DNA of 36,493 nucleotides from NCBI GenBank assembly GCA_938075435.1, contig CALJHL010000191.1, positions 1-36,493 of the forward strand. Reading direction: 5' to 3'. The notes under the pieces were generated by a model. That model was not told the DNA's origin and searched no databases. It saw only the letters and a program-made list of their open reading frames with translations. Every line of letters begins with the position of its first letter. Position 1 is the first letter of the stretch. This DNA is from an uncultured Thalassotalea sp. (GTDB lineage Bacteria > Pseudomonadota > Gammaproteobacteria > Enterobacterales > Alteromonadaceae). Made by a program: the position numbers and the translations under genes. Shown in pieces: positions 17,955-28,122 of this stretch.

Positions 17955-20594
17955 ATGTTAAAAATTTCAAAAATAGTTATTCATTGCTTATTAATTGCTG
18001 GCGCCTATTTTCTAACAGGCATACTCGGCCTTAGTCTCGCTTTTGAACAAGCCAATATATCTCCCGTATGGCCATCAACCGGCTTGGCAATAGCGGCGCT
18101 TTATTATTTAGGACTAAATCGTTGGCCGGGAGTATTCTTAGGCGCCTTCATATTGAATGCAACTGTAGGTTTGCCTTTGACCGCCGCTTTATTTATTGGT
18201 GTGGGAAATACCTTTGAAACTTTAATTGTCTGCTGGTTATTGCATCGTTATAGCGAAGGTTCACCTTTTAGCACAATTGTTAGTGTCGCCAAGTTTTCAT
18301 CATTCATTGCCTTTGCATCCTTTGTTAATGCCAGCGTTGGTGTTGGCACCTTATTTTTGCATGATGTCATAAGCGCTGCTAATTTCTCTCTGTTGTGGTC
18401 TACCTGGTGGTTGGGCGATTTAGTTGGTGGACTGGTTGTTGCACCTTTTCTCTTAGTCTGGGCAAATATCAATAAAACCAAACTGAAGGCCCTAATTGGA
18501 CTTGACGCCGTACTTTTCTTGCTAACGATAGCCACTATTCTACTGGTGTTTAGTGATCTATTTGTGGTTGGTAAACAGCACTATCCGCTGGCTTTTATCT
18601 ACTTGCCAATTTCTGTATGGGCTGGTTATCGATTTGGCCATTGTGGCGCGACCTTATTTATAATCATCATTTCAACTTTCGCTATTTATGCCACGCTTAA
18701 TGGTTATGGTCCATTTATTAAACCATCCGAAAATGAATCTCTGTTGCTTTTACAAAGTTTTATGGCAGTAATGATGTTCGCCACATTGACAATTACCGCT
18801 AGCATAGAAGAAAAAAATCAAGCGAATGAAAAACTTGCTATCAGTCAGTCGGCACTTAAAAACATAGTAAAGCAACAATCTGGAGATCTTGAGACCGCAG
18901 CCGAAGAACTTAGACTGGCAGAAAGTGTTTTTAAAGAAAGCAATGAGCCGATTGTGATAACCGATCAGAGGGCAAAAATTCTTCGGGTAAATCCCGCATT
19001 TTGCCGAGTAACCGGCTATGACTCGCATGAAGTGGTGGGAGAAAAACCTAGTTTTTTTAATTCTGGACAGCATGATGACAATTTTTATCAACAATTCTGG
19101 AAGGACCTAACTGAAAACGGTATTTGGCAAGGTGAAATATGGGACCAACGAAAAAACGGAGAACTATTTCCCACCTCGCAGACCGTAACTGCGGTATATG
19201 ATAAACACCGCGAGGTCATTCACTATATTAGTATCTTTAGTGATATATCGGAGAAAAAAGTTGATGAAAAGCGGATCTTTAAGTTAGCTCATTTCGACCC
19301 GGTGAGTGGTCTACACAATCGCGCTTCATTTAATCAGCATCTAGAAAAAGCACTCACCTATGTCGAGCGCCATGGTTCTAACTTATCTTTGCTATATCTG
19401 GATTTAGACAACTTCAAACTAATTAACGATGCGTCGGGCCACTTGGTCGGCGATATGTTATTAAAATATGTCGCCGAAAGGTTAAAACACACGGTACGAG
19501 AAGAAGACTCAATTGCCAGACTTGGAGGAGACGAGTTTGTCGTATTGGTGAGGGGAGCCAATGAAAGTAAGGATCTGGCAAGCATAGCAAATAAAATACT
19601 TGCGCAAATCTCAAAACCGATTGTTTTAGATAACACCGAGATCGTTGTAACGAGTAGTATCGGCATCAGTACCTATCCAGTTGATGGTACTGATGCAGAT
19701 AGTTTATTGAAAAACGCTGATGCGGCAATGTATCGAGCCAAAGCAAGTGGCAGAAATCAGTTTCAATTTTTTACTGCGGAAATGAACGCCCAGGCTCAAG
19801 ATCGGTTATTACTGGAAAGTGATATGCGCCGAGGAATAGAAGCTGATGAGTTTATTTTACACTATCAACCTCAGGTAGACCTCGCCAGTAATAAAATTAT
19901 CGGTTGCGAGGCTTTAGTTAGATGGCAGCATCCCTCAAGGGGCAGAATTTCGCCGGATCTTTTTATTCCAGTTGCCGAAGAAAGCGGACTTATTAAAGAG
20001 TTAGGGTTATGGGTGTTGAAGCAAGCTTGTAGCCAACAGGTAGAGTGGTGTAAGCAAGGACTTCCAAAACTTCGTATGGCGGTTAACATTTCCAGTCGTC
20101 AGTTCCTCTGCCAAAACCTAATTGCCCAGATTGAAAAAATCATTGAGCAAACGAACATAGATCCGTCATACTTAGAGCTTGAATTAACAGAAGGTTGTAT
20201 CTTGGAAAATGTAGAAAATAATATAAACATCCTTCATCATTTAAACAACATCGGCGTATCTCTGGCTATTGATGATTTTGGCACTGGTTATTCATCAATG
20301 GCGTATTTAAAACGCTTTCCCATCGATAAATTAAAAATAGATCAAAGCTTCATTCACGATCTAGAGACGGATCCCGACGATGTCGCAATTGTGAAAGCGA
20401 TAATCTGGTTGGGGCAGAGTCTAGAGCTAAAAATTATTGCTGAAGGAGTCGAAACTGAAGAACAGTTAAATTTCTTAAAATCAAATGGTTGTGATGAGTT
20501 TCAGGGATTTTATTTTAGCAGACCAATAGCAGCCGTTGATTTTATAAAGTTGTTTGAGCTTCCGGTCTGCAACTTAAAGCAGCTAATAAATTAA
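17955..20594 (+). CDS. MASE1-PAS-GGDEF-EAL c-di-GMP turnover protein
   Basis: 879 aa; N-terminal multi-TM MASE1 (ISPVWPSTGLAIAALYYLGLNRWPGVFLGAFILN), PAS (VFKESNEPIVITDQRAKILRVNPAFCRVTGY), GGDEF with intact RLGGDEF and upstream REED (I-site-like RxxD), EAL (CEALVRWQHP, DDFGTGYSSMAYLKRFPIDKLKIDQSFI, IIAEGVETEEQL). Confidence 0.93.
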   Translation: MLKISKIVIHCLLIAGAYFLTGILGLSLAFEQANISPVWPSTGLAIAALYYLGLNRWPGVFLGAFILNATVGLPLTAALFIGVGNTFETLIVCWLLHRYSEGSPFSTIVSVAKFSSFIAFASFVNASVGVGTLFLHDVISAANFSLLWSTWWLGDLVGGLVVAPFLLVWANINKTKLKALIGLDAVLFLLTIATILLVFSDLFVVGKQHYPLAFIYLPISVWAGYRFGHCGATLFIIIISTFAIYATLNGYGPFIKPSENESLLLLQSFMAVMMFATLTITASIEEKNQANEKLAISQSALKNIVKQQSGDLETAAEELRLAESVFKESNEPIVITDQRAKILRVNPAFCRVTGYDSHEVVGEKPSFFNSGQHDDNFYQQFWKDLTENGIWQGEIWDQRKNGELFPTSQTVTAVYDKHREVIHYISIFSDISEKKVDEKRIFKLAHFDPVSGLHNRASFNQHLEKALTYVERHGSNLSLLYLDLDNFKLINDASGHLVGDMLLKYVAERLKHTVREEDSIARLGGDEFVVLVRGANESKDLASIANKILAQISKPIVLDNTEIVVTSSIGISTYPVDGTDADSLLKNADAAMYRAKASGRNQFQFFTAEMNAQAQDRLLLESDMRRGIEADEFILHYQPQVDLASNKIIGCEALVRWQHPSRGRISPDLFIPVAEESGLIKELGLWVLKQACSQQVEWCKQGLPKLRMAVNISSRQFLCQNLIAQIEKIIEQTNIDPSYLELELTEGCILENVENNINILHHLNNIGVSLAIDDFGTGYSSMAYLKRFPIDKLKIDQSFIHDLETDPDDVAIVKAIIWLGQSLELKIIAEGVETEEQLNFLKSNGCDEFQGFYFSRPIAAVDFIKLFELPVCNLKQLIN

Positions 20595-20605
20595 TGACAA
20601 ATCAA

Positions 20606-20642
20606 AAAAGGGCAATAACATCTTCATGCTGTTGCCCTACTT
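20606..20642 (+). terminator. Terminator after GGDEF-EAL gene / downstream of fdx
   Basis: AAAAAAGGGCAAtAACAtcttcatgcTGTTGCCCTactttat stem-loop between convergent genes. Confidence 0.7.
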
Positions 20643-20663
20643 TATATTAATTTATAGCGGTTA

Positions 20664-21002
20664 TTAGTGGTTTTCAGACACCATATTTACCGTATATTTG
20701 GGTATTTCTACCACCAAATCTTCATCGGCGACAATGGCTTGGCAACTAAGGCGTGATTCTGGCTCTAACCCCCAGGCTTTATCAAGCATATCATCTTCAA
20801 GTTCATCGCTCTCTTCTAGCGAGTCAAACCCTTCACGAATGATCATATGGCAGGTGGTACAAGCACAAACTTTTTCACAAGCATGCTCTACATCAATATC
20901 GTTTCTTAACACAACATCTAAAACGCTGTCTCCAGTATTTGCCTCTAAAACGGCACCATCGGGACATAAATCAGGATTTGGAAGGACTATTATATTTGGC
21001 AT
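20664..21002 (-). CDS. fdx: ISC-type 2Fe-2S ferredoxin
   Basis: 112 aa; HACEKVCACTTCHMIIREG... cluster-binding Cys, ESRLSCQAIVADEDLVVEIPKYTVN; adjacent to hscA. Confidence 0.96.
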   Translation of the reverse strand: MPNIIVLPNPDLCPDGAVLEANTGDSVLDVVLRNDIDVEHACEKVCACTTCHMIIREGFDSLEESDELEDDMLDKAWGLEPESRLSCQAIVADEDLVVEIPKYTVNMVSENH

Positions 21003-21004
21003 GA

Positions 21005-22870
21005 TTAAACCTCATCTACCGAATGACCAGCTAAGGCGGTACGGATAGATGCATCCATACGACGTTCAGCAAAAGCCGCTGTAATTTTATCTACCTGTTC
21101 AATTGCTTTTTCTATTTTGGCAATTTCAGAGGTTTGACTCGTAGTTAATAAGTTTTCTAACGACTCGTTAATGGCGCTTAACTCGTCTGTGGTTAATAAT
21201 TTGTCACCATCTGCGGCGATTGCCGCGCCAACATTTTCATAAACTCTGGCAGCTTCAACTTGTTGTTCTTTCAACATCCTTGCCGCCATGTCTTCTTTGG
21301 CATTGGTCATCGAATCTTTAAGCATTTTAATGATGTCGTCTTCATCTAAACCAAACGATGGTTTAACTTCAATGGATGACTCGACTCCGCTCGATTTTTC
21401 CATCGCACTAACGCTTAATAAACCATCGGCATCCACTTTAAAAGTGACTCGAATATGGGCAGCGCCGGCGGTCATTGGCGGAATACCCCGCAATTCAAAC
21501 CGAGCCAACGAGCGACAATCATCAACTAATTCTCGTTCACCTTGCAGGACATGAATAGCCATCGCGGTTTGACCATCTTTAAACGTGGTAAATTCTTGCG
21601 CTTTGGCAACGGGAATCGTGGTGTTACGGCTGATCACTTTTTCAACCAAGCCGCCCATTGTTTCAAGGCCAAGTGATAATGGAATAACATCCAATAACAG
21701 CAGATCGCTATCGGGCTTGTTACCCGCTAACACATCCGCTTGAATAGCGGCGCCAATGGCGACGACTTTATCTGGATCAATTGAGGTCAACGCTTGGCGA
21801 TTAAAATATTGACTTACTTCGCTGCGAACCAGAGGAATTCGGGTAGAGCCCCCCACCATCACCACTTCACAAATATCACTTACACTGACACCAGCATCTT
21901 TTATTGAGCGGCGACATGATCGTAACGTTTTAGCTATTAAGGCCTTAATTAAACCGTCAAAGGTAGTGCGGTTAATGGTACCGACATACTCATTACCGTC
22001 TTCCAGAGTCAGGTTGACTGTAGCACTTGGCGCAGCAGATAAAGTTTCCTTAGCGGCACAAGCTTGATTCAACACTTGGCGTTCCATTGTGCTCGACAGA
22101 GGCCGACTAAGGTTAGCTTGAGCTAATAAGTGAGCAACGAGAGCATTGTCAAAATCATCACCGCCTAAAGCCGAATCGCCGCCAGTTGCCAGTACTTCGA
22201 ATACTCCTTGAGTTAGGCGTAAAATGGAAATATCAAAGGTCCCACCACCCAAATCATAGACAGCAATAACACCTTCTTGTTTACTGTCTAAACCATAGGC
22301 AACTGCCGCCGCCGTTGGCTCATTTAATAAACGTAATACCGTTACACCAGCAAGCGTTGCCGCGTCTTTAGTACTTTGTCGTTGCGCATCATCGAAATAA
22401 GCAGGAACGGTAATTACTACCCCTTCTAGTTCGCCACCTAGAGCCGATGTTGCTCGCGCAACTAAGGTTGAGAGTATTTCTGCAGACACCTGTACTGGAT
22501 TTATTTCACCACGGCGAGTGTCTAAAGAAGGGTGTTGTTGATCGCCACAAAATTTATAAGGTAAGGTTGGGTATTTGCTGGTAATATCCGCTAAAGAACG
22601 GCCAATTAACCGTTTTACCGAGACTATGGTATTTTCCGGGTCAGTAATGGCAAATTGCTTAGCGCGTTGCCCGACTAAAACACCATCAGCTTGATAGCTG
22701 ACAATCGAAGGTAATATATCTTGTTCGTCAGTATCGAGCAGAGTTTCGGCCAAACCACTTTTAACACTGGCAACCAAAGAATTGGTAGTACCTAGGTCAA
22801 TACCGGCAGCTAAGCGATGTTGGTGAGGAACCGTACTTTGACCAGGTTCAGCTATTTGTAATAGTGCCAT
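21005..22870 (-). CDS. hscA: Fe-S cluster assembly chaperone HscA
   Basis: Hsp70 family; [33 protein letters not shown] operon context. Confidence 0.97.
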   Translation of the reverse strand: MALLQIAEPGQSTVPHQHRLAAGIDLGTTNSLVASVKSGLAETLLDTDEQDILPSIVSYQADGVLVGQRAKQFAITDPENTIVSVKRLIGRSLADITSKYPTLPYKFCGDQQHPSLDTRRGEINPVQVSAEILSTLVARATSALGGELEGVVITVPAYFDDAQRQSTKDAATLAGVTVLRLLNEPTAAAVAYGLDSKQEGVIAVYDLGGGTFDISILRLTQGVFEVLATGGDSALGGDDFDNALVAHLLAQANLSRPLSSTMERQVLNQACAAKETLSAAPSATVNLTLEDGNEYVGTINRTTFDGLIKALIAKTLRSCRRSIKDAGVSVSDICEVVMVGGSTRIPLVRSEVSQYFNRQALTSIDPDKVVAIGAAIQADVLAGNKPDSDLLLLDVIPLSLGLETMGGLVEKVISRNTTIPVAKAQEFTTFKDGQTAMAIHVLQGERELVDDCRSLARFELRGIPPMTAGAAHIRVTFKVDADGLLSVSAMEKSSGVESSIEVKPSFGLDEDDIIKMLKDSMTNAKEDMAARMLKEQQVEAARVYENVGAAIAADGDKLLTTDELSAINESLENLLTTSQTSEIAKIEKAIEQVDKITAAFAERRMDASIRTALAGHSVDEV

Positions 22871-22897
22871 TCTAATTTATCTTTTCTGTGCTATCGA

Positions 22898-23437
22898 TTA
22901 ATCATCAAAGAGCGCATCTTCAATGCGCTCTAATTCAATTTGTAATTTTTTATAAAACTTCAGTTTGCGAAGCAACTCTGCCGCTTTATGGTTATTTTGT
23001 TGGTTATCGTCTGTCAGCAATTGTTCGAATTGCTGCCAAAGATGTTGGCTTTGAACATCTAAGGTTTCTTGTGCTGCAAATAGCGCCGCATCAACATCAC
23101 TGGCATGTTTGATATCACCAAGCATTTCATGAAGTTCCATTTGTTCCATCAAAAAGTCGACATCTTGTAGAGTCTGCTGTTCGCTGGCTAATTCGGTGCC
23201 TCGCAGTTTAAGTATATATTCACCGCGGGTAATGGGTTGTTTTAATAAATTAAAGGCATCATTAATTTCAGCCGATTTCTGCACTGACAGCAATTGCTCT
23301 TGACTCGAAGAGTGAGCAAAACGGTCAGGATGGACCGTTTTTTGTAATGCTTGATAAGCCGAAGACAATTCATTTAAGTCGAGGGAGAATTCAGCCTCAA
23401 GGCCAAATAATTCAAAATAATTCAACAGGACACACAC
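22898..23437 (-). CDS. hscB: Co-chaperone HscB
   Basis: J-domain NYFELFGLEAEFSLDLNELSSAYQALQKTVHPDRFAHSS with HPD motif. Confidence 0.96.
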   Translation of the reverse strand: MCVLLNYFELFGLEAEFSLDLNELSSAYQALQKTVHPDRFAHSSSQEQLLSVQKSAEINDAFNLLKQPITRGEYILKLRGTELASEQQTLQDVDFLMEQMELHEMLGDIKHASDVDAALFAAQETLDVQSQHLWQQFEQLLTDDNQQNNHKAAELLRKLKFYKKLQIELERIEDALFDD

Positions 23438-23464
23438 TCATTAACAAATACTTGCATAACGAAT

Positions 23465-23788
23465 TTAAACGTTAAAACTTTCACCACAACCACATTCACC
23501 TTTGGCGTTTGGGTTGCTGAATTTAAAGCCTTCGTTTAAACCTTCTTTAATAAAATCTAACTCTATGCCATCAAGATGGACCAAACTTTTACCATCGATG
23601 ATAATATTAACATCATCAATGGCAAATAATTCATCATCGGCATTGAGCTGGTCAACAAATTCCATTACATAAGCTAAGCCAGAACAACCAGTGGTTTTTA
23701 CGCCTAAACGCAGGCCTAAGCCTTTGCCACGGTTTTGTAAAAACGATCGTACTCGCTCGCTTGCAGCTGGAGTCATTGAAATAGACAT
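23465..23788 (-). CDS. iscA: Iron-sulfur assembly protein IscA
   Basis: 107 aa; [22 protein letters not shown] and C-terminal GECGCGESF. Confidence 0.97.
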   Translation of the reverse strand: MSISMTPAASERVRSFLQNRGKGLGLRLGVKTTGCSGLAYVMEFVDQLNADDELFAIDDVNIIIDGKSLVHLDGIELDFIKEGLNEGFKFSNPNAKGECGCGESFNV

Positions 23789-23800
23789 ATATACTCCAAC

Positions 23801-24184
23801 TTAACCAGGATGTTTAGCGCGGTAATCTTCAATAGCCGCTTTAATTGCATCTTCAGCTAGAATTGAACAATGAATTTTAACTGGTGGTAATGCTAACTCT
23901 TCAACGATTTCGGTATTTTTAATGGCTGCCGCTTCGTCGATAGATTTACCCTTCACCCATTCAGTGACTAATGAGCTTGACGCAATGGCTGAACCACAAC
24001 CGTAGGTTTTAAACTTGGCATCTTCAATAATGCCTTGTTCGTTAATTTTGAGTTGTAATTTCATTACATCGCCACAGGCTGGTGCACCCACCATGCCAGT
24101 TGCAACTTGTGGGTCAGTTTTATCGAATGAACCAACGTTACGTGGGTTTTCATAATGATCGATTACTTTTTCGCTATAAGCCAT
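23801..24184 (-). CDS. iscU: Fe-S scaffold IscU
   Basis: MAYSEKVIDHYENPRNVGSFDK, GAPACGDVMKLQ, KTYGCGSAIASSSLVTEW, LPPVKIHCSILAEDAIKAAI. Confidence 0.98.
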   Translation of the reverse strand: MAYSEKVIDHYENPRNVGSFDKTDPQVATGMVGAPACGDVMKLQLKINEQGIIEDAKFKTYGCGSAIASSSLVTEWVKGKSIDEAAAIKNTEIVEELALPPVKIHCSILAEDAIKAAIEDYRAKHPG

Positions 24185-24211
24185 AATATTCTCCTAAATT
24201 AGTCCGTCAGC

Positions 24212-25426
24212 CTAGTGGCCAACCCACTCTACTTTGTCTAAATCAACACCATCTTGGAACATTTCCCAAAGTGGTGACATATCACGTAAATGTCCAATTG
24301 CGCCACGAATTAAGTTAATTGCGTAGTCAATTTCTTCAGTCGTAGTAAAGCGACCGAAACTAAATCGAATTGAGCTGTGGGCCATTTCATCATTTAAACC
24401 TAATGCACGTAATACGTAAGAAGGCTCTAAACTGGCAGATGTACAAGCTGAACCCGATGAAACGGCTAAATCTTTTAATGCCATAATTAACGATTCACCT
24501 TCAACAAAGTTAAAACTAACGTTTAAGTTACCTGGATAACGTTTGTCAGAATCGCCATTAATAAAAACTTGTTCCATGTCATTTAAGCCGTTCCATAACC
24601 GATCGCGCATGGCGCTAACATGGACCAAATCTTGGGCCATTTCAGCTTTTGCAATTCGACAAGCTTCACCAAAACCAACGATTTGATGAGTCGCTAAAGT
24701 ACCACTGCGCATACCACGTTCATGACCGCCACCATGCATTTGTGCTTCAAGGCGAATTCGTGGCTTACGACGTACATAAAGTGCACCAATACCTTTAGGA
24801 CCATACATTTTATGGGCTGAAATCGACATTAAATCGACTTTCATCTGTTGCATATCAACGGTAATTTTACCGACTGATTGAGCGGCATCGACATGGAAAA
24901 TAATTTTACGAGTACGACATAATTCACCGATCTCATTAATATCTTGAATTACGCCTATTTCATTATTTACGTGCATGATAGTAACTAAAACGGTATCTTC
25001 TCGAATCGCAGCTTCAAGCTTGTTTAAATCGATTAAACCGTTGCTTTCTGGATCAAGATACGTAACGTCATAGCCTTGGCGTTCAAGTTCACGACAAGTA
25101 TCTAGTACCGCTTTGTGCTCTGTTTTGCAGGTAATAATGTGCTTGCCACGTTTATTATAAAAGTGGGCAGCACCTTTTATCGCCAGATTATCCGACTCTG
25201 TCGCACCGGAAGTAAATACAATCTCACGTGGATCAGCATTGATTAAATCAGCAACTTGATTTCGAGCGATATCTACCGCTTCTTCGGCTTGCCAACCAAA
25301 TTTATGCGAACGAGATGCCGGATTACCAAAGAATCCGTCGGTAGTCATGTATTGCATCATTTTTTCAGCTACACGCTTATCAGCTGGAGTGGTAGCAGAA
25401 TAATCAAAATAAATAGGTAACTTCAT
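24212..25426 (-). CDS. iscS: Cysteine desulfurase IscS
   Basis: [60 protein letters not shown]. Confidence 0.98.
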   Translation of the reverse strand: MKLPIYFDYSATTPADKRVAEKMMQYMTTDGFFGNPASRSHKFGWQAEEAVDIARNQVADLINADPREIVFTSGATESDNLAIKGAAHFYNKRGKHIITCKTEHKAVLDTCRELERQGYDVTYLDPESNGLIDLNKLEAAIREDTVLVTIMHVNNEIGVIQDINEIGELCRTRKIIFHVDAAQSVGKITVDMQQMKVDLMSISAHKMYGPKGIGALYVRRKPRIRLEAQMHGGGHERGMRSGTLATHQIVGFGEACRIAKAEMAQDLVHVSAMRDRLWNGLNDMEQVFINGDSDKRYPGNLNVSFNFVEGESLIMALKDLAVSSGSACTSASLEPSYVLRALGLNDEMAHSSIRFSFGRFTTTEEIDYAINLIRGAIGHLRDMSPLWEMFQDGVDLDKVEWVGH

Positions 25427-25456
25427 AGAATGTTTTTCTCCAAATAAACGTGGCCG

Positions 25457-25966
25457 TTAAGACCAATCGCTCATAATTGTTCGTGTGGATATTAAAGTGT
25501 TAACGTTTTTGGTTTGGTTATGAGATGCATATTCCAAATCCTGACGCTCTGACACCTGTTTCACATCACCTTGACTGACTAATTCAGCTAACGAGATGTT
25601 ACTTAAAAAATCTGAGATTCGATTACTTAAACCGAGCCATAAATTATGGGTTAAACATTGATTGCCACTCTGGCAGTCACCTTTGCCGCCACAGCGTGTG
25701 GCATCGACAATTTCATCGACAGCAGAAATGACATCGGCAACAGCAATTTCTGCAGAGCATTTACCTAAACGGTAACCTCCGCCTGGGCCGCGAACACTGC
25801 TAACCAAACCATGTTTGCGTAATCGAGCAAATAATTGTTCTAAATACGACAGTGAGATTCCTTGACGTTCAGAAATATCCGCCAAAGGTACAGGCCCACT
25901 TTCAGCATGAATTGCAACATCAAGCATGGCTGTAACCGCATAGCGGCCTTTGGATGTAAGTTTCAT
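25457..25966 (-). CDS. iscR: Rrf2-family Fe-S regulator IscR
   Basis: [46 protein letters not shown]; cluster Cys [19 protein letters not shown]. Confidence 0.97.
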   Translation of the reverse strand: MKLTSKGRYAVTAMLDVAIHAESGPVPLADISERQGISLSYLEQLFARLRKHGLVSSVRGPGGGYRLGKCSAEIAVADVISAVDEIVDATRCGGKGDCQSGNQCLTHNLWLGLSNRISDFLSNISLAELVSQGDVKQVSERQDLEYASHNQTKNVNTLISTRTIMSDWS

Positions 25967-26073
25967 TATATAAACCCTAAAATTATATCAATTTGCTAAA
26001 ATTTATGACTTTCAAAATGATCTAAAAGTAAGTTAAAATATCAACAAATTAGATATTAATGCGCGCATTTTAC

Positions 26074-26098
26074 TTAACCAAGTAAAATAGTCAACTTA
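26074..26098 (-). promoter_or_regulatory. Candidate IscR type-1 site overlapping iscR promoter -35
   Basis: Minus strand TAAGTTGACTATTTTACTTGGTTAA: 19/25 positions fit ATASYYGACTRWWWYAGTCRRSTAT (consensus from memory); contains TTGACT, followed 16 nt later by TAAAAT. Confidence 0.65.
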
Positions 26099-26123
26099 AT
26101 ACCCTAGCATTTTACTCAGGTAT
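26099..26123 (-). promoter_or_regulatory. Candidate second IscR type-1 site, directly abutting the first
   Basis: Minus strand ATACCTGAGTAAAATGCTAGGGTAT: 21/25 positions fit the remembered type-1 consensus. Confidence 0.65.
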
Positions 26124-26138
26124 TAAAATTAAGGCAAG

Positions 26139-26945
26139 TTAAATTTCTGGATCAAAAGCGTTTTTATCTGACTTTCGGCGCTCAGCGGCGGCTTTTTCAT
26201 CTTCAAAAAATTCAGTAACATGCACTGGCGGCATCACATCTTCACACACCTGACCACCAACATTATTTACCGCTTTGGTGACTTCTTGTAATTTACTATC
26301 GAGTAAATTAACGTGATCTAATAATCGACCAATCGCTTTCGCTACCGGATCTTGGCTGTCATTCGATATTGCATAGGCATCAAAACCAAATTTTTTGGCC
26401 ATTTGGTTACGTTGATTATGTTTTGGATCTTTTGGATTGTTAACAATTCGAGCCGGAATGCCTATTGCAGTAGCGCCAGATGGAACATCTTTTACCACCA
26501 CGGCATTAGAGCCAATGCGAGCATTTTCGCCAACCATTAAAGGTCCTAAAACTTTAGCACCTGCACCGATAACTACATTATTGCCTAACGTAGGATGACG
26601 TTTACCAGCTTTCCAACTGGTTCCACCTAAAGTGACACCATGATAAACAGTACAGTCATCGCCAATCTCTGCGGTTTCGCCAATGACAATCCCCATACCA
26701 TGGTCAATAAAGAAACGGCGACCAATGGTTGCCCCTGGGTGAATTTCTACACCGGTTACCCAACGAAACAGTGTTGATACCGTACGAGCTAGCCATTTAA
26801 GTTTACGTTGCCATAGCCAATTTGAGATAGCGTGTCCCCAGATAGCATGTAAACCGGGGTAATTGGTTAACACTTCAAAAGTAGTCCGAGCCGCAGGGTC
26901 GCGATCAAATACACTTTTTATATCTTCTTTCATCCGGCTAAACAT
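26139..26945 (-). CDS. cysE: Serine O-acetyltransferase
   Basis: 268 aa; hexapeptide repeats [68 protein letters not shown]. Confidence 0.95.
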   Translation of the reverse strand: MFSRMKEDIKSVFDRDPAARTTFEVLTNYPGLHAIWGHAISNWLWQRKLKWLARTVSTLFRWVTGVEIHPGATIGRRFFIDHGMGIVIGETAEIGDDCTVYHGVTLGGTSWKAGKRHPTLGNNVVIGAGAKVLGPLMVGENARIGSNAVVVKDVPSGATAIGIPARIVNNPKDPKHNQRNQMAKKFGFDAYAISNDSQDPVAKAIGRLLDHVNLLDSKLQEVTKAVNNVGGQVCEDVMPPVHVTEFFEDEKAAAERRKSDKNAFDPEI

Positions 26946-27003
26946 TGTTATTCCTATTAAATAAATCTGTATTGACGCGAATGAAAAACATCATTCGGTT
27001 TTG

Positions 27004-27771
27004 TTATTTTTTTACCGCTTTGTCAATCGAAGCGAGAATACCGCGCAGCATTTTTAATTCTTTGCCATCAGGTCGCGCACGATTAAATAAGCGACGAACT
27101 TTAGTCATAATGATGCCAGGATGCTTAGGTTGAATAAAACCCGTCGCTTGCATGGCGTTTTCAAAGTGCTCATAAAACCGCTCGGTCTCTTCCACTAACT
27201 GATATTTGACTTCGTTTTCTTGCTCAGTGCCATCTACATCCGAATTTAGGGTATCAGGCTGTTGAAACTGCGCTTGTTGATCGGCAAGAAAGTGCATACG
27301 AATTTCATAACTTAGCGTTTGCACTGCCATGGCCAAATTTAATGAGCTGTAATCTGGATTCGCAGGAATAGCCACATGATAATGACAAAGTTGTAATTCA
27401 TCATTAGTTAAGCCACTACTTTCACGACCAAAAACTAAAGCTACTGGGTATTCTTTACCTTCACTAACCATTTGTGCGCCGCAACCACGCGGATCTAGCA
27501 TTGGCCAAGGTAATGTACGCGAACGAGCACTAGTGCCAACTACCAGACCACAATCGGCTATCGCCTCTTTCATGGTTGCTACAACTGTTGCATTGGCGAG
27601 TACATCAGAAGCACCCGCGGACAATGCCTGTGCTTGGCCATTTGGCATCTCTTTCGGGTCAACTAACACTAGGTTTTTTAAGCCCATTGTTTTCATGGCT
27701 CGTGCGGCTGAGCCGATATTACGACAATCAGAAGTGTTGACTAAAACTATACGTACGTTATCTAACATGTG
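27004..27771 (-). CDS. trmJ: tRNA (cytidine/uridine-2'-O-)-methyltransferase TrmJ
   Basis: [44 protein letters not shown] knot [36 protein letters not shown]. Start set at MLDNVRI; the ORF extends further upstream. Confidence 0.93.
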   Translation of the reverse strand, partial: HMLDNVRIVLVNTSDCRNIGSAARAMKTMGLKNLVLVDPKEMPNGQAQALSAGASDVLANATVVATMKEAIADCGLVVGTSARSRTLPWPMLDPRGCGAQMVSEGKEYPVALVFGRESSGLTNDELQLCHYHVAIPANPDYSSLNLAMAVQTLSYEIRMHFLADQQAQFQQPDTLNSDVDGTEQENEVKYQLVEETERFYEHFENAMQATGFIQPKHPGIIMTKVRRLFNRARPDGKELKMLRGILASIDKAVKK

Positions 27772-28062
27772 GCTAATCTTTGCTATGAATAATGGCGCGA
27801 TTTTAACACAGCCAAACCATAGATCGCGAGTACTTGTAGATAAAATTAACATAAATTGTTTACAAATTAGATCATTTTAACTGATTAGCTTAGTTTAATT
27901 TTATCTGACAAAGTGTTTTTGTTTATAAGCGCCAACCTTACTGTAGCTTAGGTTTGTACTGGCAAAATATAATTTTTCTACTATACCTTAAACGCAAATA
28001 TACAATTTTAGATTAAAGTCGCTTATTTATGTTATTTTTGTTACACTACGCGCCGCTAATTT

Positions 28063-28085
28063 AAACGAGCCTGTCGGGTTCGTTT
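28063..28085 (+). promoter_or_regulatory. Leader stem-loop upstream of suhB
   Basis: AAACGAGCCT-GTC-GGGTTCGTTT: 10-bp stem including two G-T pairs, ending 37 nt before the suhB ATG. Confidence 0.5.
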
Positions 28086-28122
28086 GTAAAATTGTTCTTT
28101 TTAAAATTTGGGGAAATCACTT

